Shown: piece by piece, positions 14,598-18,196 of the stretch | How positions within the stretch are numbered: the first letter of the stretch is position 1 | Layout: every line of letters begins with the position of its first letter | Made by a program: the position numbers and the translations under genes | Assembly (NCBI GenBank): GCA_030642465.1 | Contig: DAOWNS010000008.1 | Span: 1-18,196 of the forward strand | Direction of reading: 5' to 3' | Length of the DNA: 18,196 nucleotides | DNA from: Candidatus Thorarchaeota archaeon | Lineage (GTDB): Archaea; Asgardarchaeota; Thorarchaeia; Thorarchaeales; Thorarchaeaceae | Notes under the pieces: generated by a model | Told to the model about the DNA's origin: nothing | Seen by the model: only the letters and a program-made list of their open reading frames with translations | Database searches by the model: none

Positions 14598-15116
14598 ATG
14601 ACCGAATCGTGGGGACAGTTCAAATCATTTGAAGGCAAGAAATTCAAAGCCCTGGATCCGGAGTTCACAGCTGAGGTCAGTAAGCTCATTGGCGGTCAAG
14701 ATCTCACTACGTGCTTCCAGTGTGCTAAGTGCAGTGCAGGTTGTCCTGTTTCTGATAAGGTGAATATTCAGATTCATGAAGTAATGAGGATGCTCGTTTT
14801 TGGCCTGACAGAGGTACTCCAGACTGACATGATTTGGCTCTGCACTACCTGCTACACATGTCAAGAGCGGTGTCCTCAGGGCATTGACATCACTGACATT
14901 CTATTCGGTCTCAAGAACATGGCTTACAGGAAGGGTATAGCTCCGTTAGGCTATGTGACTTCGGCCAAAGCTCTCTACGACACTGGGAAACTGTATAGCC
15001 CAACCGAATGGGAGCGCGAGGACTTGGGTCTTGATGATGTTCCAGAGCTAGACGTTGCAGAAACCAAGAAGATGCTGGACAAGACCAAGCTGCGCAAACT
15101 ACAGGAGGACATGTGA
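14598..15116 (+). CDS. hdrC: HdrC-like 2x[4Fe-4S] subunit, copy 3
   Basis: A 172-residue HdrC homologue with CFQCAKCSAGCP (Cys39, 42, 45, 49) and CTTCYTCQERCP (Cys82, 85, 88, 92). The spacing between the two motifs is one residue shorter than in copies 1 and 2, and the KALLGLKEE linker is replaced by RMLVFGLTE, so it is a more divergent paralogue. ATG at 14598 starts 3 nt after the hdrA stop with a G-rich ribosome site in the hdrA end. In the same operon as hdrA and hdrB3, it is the most likely direct partner of this HdrA. Confidence 0.92.
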   Translation: MTESWGQFKSFEGKKFKALDPEFTAEVSKLIGGQDLTTCFQCAKCSAGCPVSDKVNIQIHEVMRMLVFGLTEVLQTDMIWLCTTCYTCQERCPQGIDITDILFGLKNMAYRKGIAPLGYVTSAKALYDTGKLYSPTEWEREDLGLDDVPELDVAETKKMLDKTKLRKLQEDM

Positions 15117-15117
15117 T

Positions 15118-15990
15118 ATGACTCAGAGCTATGAAGTCTTTCTTGGATGTGCCATACCGAGCCGTTTCAACAACTACGAATCTTCCATGCGTGCAGTTGC
15201 GAAGGAGTTAGGTGTCAAGCTCATCGACTTCGACGGTGCCTCTTGTTGTGGCACAGTCGTCCTGAAGTCTATCGACGAGCATAGCTGGCTGTCAATGGGC
15301 GGCAGGAATCTTGCTCTTGCAGAACAGCGTGGACACGACATAGTGACTCCCTGCAATGGATGCTTCGGCTCTCTGAAGGATACTGCTCATGTTCTTCATG
15401 ACAAGAAACAGCTCAAGGCAGTAAACAAAGTACTGTCCGGTCTTGGACTCGAGTACACTGGCAAGGTTAAGGTGCGTCATTTCGTTGAAGTACTGTATGA
15501 TCTGAAGGATGAGATTGCAAAGAAAATAGTCAAGCCTTTGGATGGGCTGAAGATTGCGTTCCATCCTGGATGTCACCTCATTCGTCCGTCGAATGTTGCA
15601 GGCTTTGATGACCCGGAACTTCCGAACAAGGTTGACGAGCTTCTGGAACTCACCGGCGCAAAGAGTGTCCCTTGGGGGCTGAAGCTGAAGTGTTGCGGTT
15701 CACCTCTGCTAATAGCAAGCGAGGATATTGCGACAGAAATTCTGAGGGAGAAGATGAAGTCTGCCAAGGAAGCAGGAGCCAACTGTGTTGTCACTAACTG
15801 TCCAGCCTGTCACACCCAGTTTGATGTGCAGGCGATAGGGCTCAAAGATGAGAATGACGAATCGCTAGAGTTACCCGCTCTATTCATTACTCAAATCTTG
15901 GGGGCAGCAATGGGTCTAGATTCTGAGCAGATCGGCTTCGAACTCAACCGGGTGTCCCTTGATCCAATCAATGATATCTTGGGCTTATAG
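15118..15990 (+). CDS. hdrB: HdrB-like subunit (two CCG domains), copy 3
   Basis: A 290-residue HdrB homologue with ligands Cys11, 43, 44, 79, 82 and Cys152, 192, 193, 228, 231, within a few residues of methanogen HdrB positions. Its cluster surroundings differ from copies 1 and 2: ASCCGTVV for ASCCPAPG, and KCCGSPLL for CCGAGG. ATG 15118 is chosen, 1 nt after the hdrC3 stop, with GGAGG at 15104-15108 9 nt upstream; the frame continues upstream to 15055 but inside hdrC3, without a better start. It completes the hdrA-C-B operon, and the different active-site loops suggest a different disulfide or acceptor. Confidence 0.92.
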   Translation: MTQSYEVFLGCAIPSRFNNYESSMRAVAKELGVKLIDFDGASCCGTVVLKSIDEHSWLSMGGRNLALAEQRGHDIVTPCNGCFGSLKDTAHVLHDKKQLKAVNKVLSGLGLEYTGKVKVRHFVEVLYDLKDEIAKKIVKPLDGLKIAFHPGCHLIRPSNVAGFDDPELPNKVDELLELTGAKSVPWGLKLKCCGSPLLIASEDIATEILREKMKSAKEAGANCVVTNCPACHTQFDVQAIGLKDENDESLELPALFITQILGAAMGLDSEQIGFELNRVSLDPINDILGL

Positions 15991-16009
15991 AACATCATAG
16001 CATTCGCCT

Positions 16010-17176
16010 TCAGATATAGCGCGTCATCAGTTCGCTCACAATGTGGTCAATATTCTCGGCAGTGACACCAAACGATTTGTAGATTTCCCGTACGCGTTTC
16101 ATCTTCTGTGTTTCTTCCATGTCCCCTAATGTGGAAAAGATTCCGATTCTACGGCCTATCTGATACAGACGCTGTTTCTCGGGCTCCATGGATAGGAATG
16201 TCCGCAATGGTTCTAGCATCCTCTCTTTGTCTTCGGGGAGAGTTCCTTCCACTTCTGAGAAGAGGTTCAGTATGTGGTCGCTCTTGACAACACTAGTGAT
16301 TCCTTTCAAGTTTTCAATCAGCGTAAGAAGTTCACCCGCCACCATCGCGTCTGTGCATATCTCAAAGCTTCCATCCATGACGTCCTTCGAGAGTGGTGCG
16401 ATAATCGGGATTGCCAGCTGTCTGAGCCGTATGAAGTCCGGATTGATTTGATTCAGCGCGTCCGCAGTTTCTAGTGCATGTTCTTCTGATAATCGTACTC
16501 CCCCAAGACCTGGCATAATATATTCTGAGAGCTCCAATCCTGCTCTCTTGGCTTTCAGGCCTGCGCTAATGTGAATGGCTTTGGTTGCCCCTTTCTTGAC
16601 CGATTTCAGCACGTTGTCAGAACCGGACTCGAGACCTATATGGACTCTATCTAAGCCTGCTTCTCTTATCGCCTTCAAGTCCTCCTCATCTATCCTCGCT
16701 ATTGTGCTTGAACGAGAATAGGATGTCACACGATTCACGAAAGGGAAGCGGGTTCTAATATGCTTCAGAATCTCAATCAATTCCGAGGGCCGCACTGTCA
16801 GACTGTCTGCATCCTGCAGAAAAATGGAATTCATTCCAGCTCTGAACCATCTAAAGGCGCAGTCAAATGCCGTCCATTCCTCTGGCTCAAGATTGTCAGT
16901 TACATTCCTGACTTGCGCTATTGGTAAGCCATCGTGCTCGTCCGCAATCCCTTGAAGGAGTTCCACACATCTGTAGACTGAGTTAATGTCTTTCTTCACA
17001 TGGTCTACTGAACGTTTCGAATACCGTGCCCCCTTGTATACCGGACAGAAGGTGCAGCGATTCCACGGGCAGTTCCTAGTCACACGCAGGAGGAGGCTAT
17101 GTGCTTCGTTTGGTGGCCGTATGGGGCCCTGTTCAAAACCAAGATAGGAATGACCACGTGGTGGAGTTTCTGTCAC
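16010..17176 (-). CDS. Radical SAM protein with CX4CX2C cluster motif
   Basis: A 388-residue radical SAM enzyme of the HemN/Elp3/MiaB-like fold. The cluster motif is NCPWNRCTFCP (Cys36, 41, 44), a CX4CX2C spacing rather than CX3CX2C. Other fold marks are VTSYSRSSTIAR (beta strand with the helix turn), GLDRVHIGLESGSD (SAM-binding strand) and ELSEYIMPGLGG. The C-terminal ~100 residues are helical. No substrate can be inferred; the family is a group of uncharacterised radical SAM proteins. GTG at 17176 is the first family-compatible start, and no clear Shine-Dalgarno exists. A strong hairpin abuts this GTG. It is 82 nt downstream of the isocitrate dehydrogenase on the same strand and convergent with hdrB3 (19 nt apart). 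Confidence 0.85.
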   Translation of the reverse strand: MTETPPRGHSYLGFEQGPIRPPNEAHSLLLRVTRNCPWNRCTFCPVYKGARYSKRSVDHVKKDINSVYRCVELLQGIADEHDGLPIAQVRNVTDNLEPEEWTAFDCAFRWFRAGMNSIFLQDADSLTVRPSELIEILKHIRTRFPFVNRVTSYSRSSTIARIDEEDLKAIREAGLDRVHIGLESGSDNVLKSVKKGATKAIHISAGLKAKRAGLELSEYIMPGLGGVRLSEEHALETADALNQINPDFIRLRQLAIPIIAPLSKDVMDGSFEICTDAMVAGELLTLIENLKGITSVVKSDHILNLFSEVEGTLPEDKERMLEPLRTFLSMEPEKQRLYQIGRRIGIFSTLGDMEETQKMKRVREIYKSFGVTAENIDHIVSELMTRYI

Positions 17177-17214
17177 GGCTTAACAACTCGTTTCCTTTTC
17201 AAGTTCGTAAGCCG
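17176..17214 (-). promoter_or_regulatory. Stem-loop ending on the radical SAM start codon
   Basis: The arms at 17176-17190 and 17200-17214 pair in 13 of 15 positions (12 Watson-Crick and one wobble, with an internal 2x2 mismatch); the 9-nt loop reads AAAAGGAAA in the transcript. The last paired base, 17176, is the G of the GTG start. It could control translation, mark an operator, or be a processing site in the icd-radical SAM transcript. Confidence 0.5.
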
Positions 17215-17258
17215 TTCCAAGACTACACCACGCGGGTGCATGATGTCACATTCCGTAT

Positions 17259-18196
17259 TCACAAGTTCTTGATGATCTCTTCTCCAAATGCGCTCGTAGA
17301 GATTGGCTCTACAGTTGGTTTCAGTTGCCGCGCAATATCGTAAGTAACATTCTTTGACTCGACCGCCTTGGAAACTGCAATCTTAATCATCTCAGATACC
17401 TCGTTCCATCCCATGTGTTCCAGCAGAAGACATGCAGACAAGACGATAGAACCTGGGTTAATTCGGTTCTTTCCGGCATGCCTCGGAGCGGTTCCATGGG
17501 TCGCTTCGGCGAAGAAAATACTATCGCTGAGGTTTCCACCTGGCGCAAACCCGAGTCCGCCAACTTGAGCAGCCAGTTGGTCTGAGAGATAGTCACCATT
17601 GAGGTTAGGTAGCGCCACAACCTCGTACTCACGAGGCCTCAGAAGCACCTGTTGGAACATAGCATCCATTATGCGATCGTTCACAAGGATTTTTCCGTCA
17701 GCGTAGGCCTTCTCTCTATCGCCACCGTACTTATCGTTCAGTTCCTTTTCCGTAACGATTTGGTCTCTGAACTCATCAATGGCAACTTCGTAACCCCAGT
17801 TTCTAAACTGGCCCTCGGTTGCTTTCATAATGTTGCCCTTATGACAGAGGGTCACCACGCGCCTATTATGGTCAATAGCATACTGGATTGCTTTTCTGAC
17901 CAGTCGCTTGCTGTTCTCGGGTGACATTGGTTTCACAGAGATGCCTGCAGAGTATCGCAAGCTATCGGAGTCCGCCGGCACACCCCATTCAGTCCTGAGG
18001 AAATCTATGAGCTTCTGTGTCCTCTTAGTTCCTGGATAGCCCTCGATGCCTGCGTATATGTCCTCTATGTTCTCTCTGAAAATCACCATATCTATTGCAT
18101 CAGGATCTTTGACTGGGGCCGGGACACCTTTGATGTGCCACACAGGCCTAAGACAGCCAAACAGGTCCAAGGACTTGCGGCTGCCGTCGCTTATCG
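17259..18196 (-). CDS. icd: Isocitrate dehydrogenase, NADP type, C-terminal ~310 residues (partial)
   Basis: Cytoplasmic isocitrate dehydrogenase, converting isocitrate to 2-oxoglutarate and CO2 with NADP reduction. The 5' end lies beyond the window: an ATG at 18170 is internal, since the codons before it continue the family sequence ahead of DLFGCLRPV. Motifs match the E. coli enzyme: CLRPVWH, VIFRENIEDIYAGIEG, LPNLNGDYLSD (conserved Asp metal ligands), GLGFAPG and ATHGTAPRHAG. At the coenzyme site E. coli has Lys344-Tyr345; here it is Arg-His. The later Tyr391/Arg395 pair is kept (VTYDIAR). NAD enzymes have Asp-Ile there, so NADP is predicted. Length of the visible part and no internal break argue for an intact gene. 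It supplies KorABCD with 2-oxoglutarate. Confidence 0.92.
   Translation of the reverse strand, partial: ISDGSRKSLDLFGCLRPVWHIKGVPAPVKDPDAIDMVIFRENIEDIYAGIEGYPGTKRTQKLIDFLRTEWGVPADSDSLRYSAGISVKPMSPENSKRLVRKAIQYAIDHNRRVVTLCHKGNIMKATEGQFRNWGYEVAIDEFRDQIVTEKELNDKYGGDREKAYADGKILVNDRIMDAMFQQVLLRPREYEVVALPNLNGDYLSDQLAAQVGGLGFAPGGNLSDSIFFAEATHGTAPRHAGKNRINPGSIVLSACLLLEHMGWNEVSEMIKIAVSKAVESKNVTYDIARQLKPTVEPISTSAFGEEIIKNL

Noticed and set aside
1..18196. CRISPR arrays, insertion sequences, tRNA or rRNA genes
   Set aside because: No regularly spaced repeats, transposase-like frames, terminal repeats or RNA-gene signatures were seen; nearly all the window is coding.

Overview
Organism. The window reads as archaeal. 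Several genes are preceded by TATA/BRE-like boxes about 25 nt before the inferred transcript start, and one small gene looks leaderless. GTG and TTG starts are common. The gene content is that of an anaerobic, ferredoxin-based archaeon: a group 4 membrane [NiFe] hydrogenase, a four-subunit 2-oxoacid:ferredoxin oxidoreductase and heterodisulfide-reductase (Hdr) modules. The N-glycosylation-rich surface protein with a Thr-rich stalk and C-terminal anchor, next to a membrane-tethered winged-helix protein, resembles what is seen in Asgard archaea such as Thorarchaeota. That lineage call is an inference; no marker gene here proves it.

Layout. (1) 1-1924 (+): the end of an energy-converting hydrogenase operon, with the catalytic large subunit C-terminus, the proton-channel (NuoH-type) membrane subunit and a two-cluster ferredoxin subunit. 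(2) 2042-2998 (+): a CPBP intramembrane protease. (3) 2999-5957 (-): korDABC, 2-oxoglutarate (or related 2-oxoacid):ferredoxin oxidoreductase. (4) 6130-7565 (+): a two-gene overlapping operon of a winged-helix protein with two membrane helices and a surface glycoprotein-like protein. (5) 7594-15990: an Hdr island. hdrC1-hdrB1 (-) diverges from hdrC2-hdrB2 (+). A 53-residue Cys-containing protein (-) lies in the gap that follows. Then comes a 1155-residue HdrA-HdrA-MvhD fusion with hdrC3-hdrB3 (+). (6) 16010-18196 (-): a radical SAM protein and, upstream of it, an NADP-type isocitrate dehydrogenase cut by the window edge.

How it may work together. Isocitrate dehydrogenase and KorABCD form an isocitrate to 2-oxoglutarate to acyl-CoA arm yielding NADPH and reduced ferredoxin. 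The membrane hydrogenase can couple ferredoxin oxidation to proton reduction and ion pumping. The HdrA-HdrA-MvhD fusion with HdrCB is expected to be a soluble flavin-based electron-bifurcating or confurcating module that also exchanges electrons with ferredoxin. Three complete HdrCB pairs share the neighbourhood of one HdrA polypeptide, which suggests interchangeable disulfide-reducing (or other) ends.

Most notable points: hdrC1 has no ATG, GTG or TTG in its first 116 codons but has a perfect Shine-Dalgarno GGAGGT 6 nt before an ATA codon, and starting there gives exact residue-for-residue cysteine register with hdrC2. The HdrA fusion carries two HdrA halves with complementary iron-sulfur domains. 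A small Cys-rich gene has a TATA box placed for a leaderless transcript. There are dyads in the hdrA upstream region and a long hairpin ending on the radical SAM start codon.
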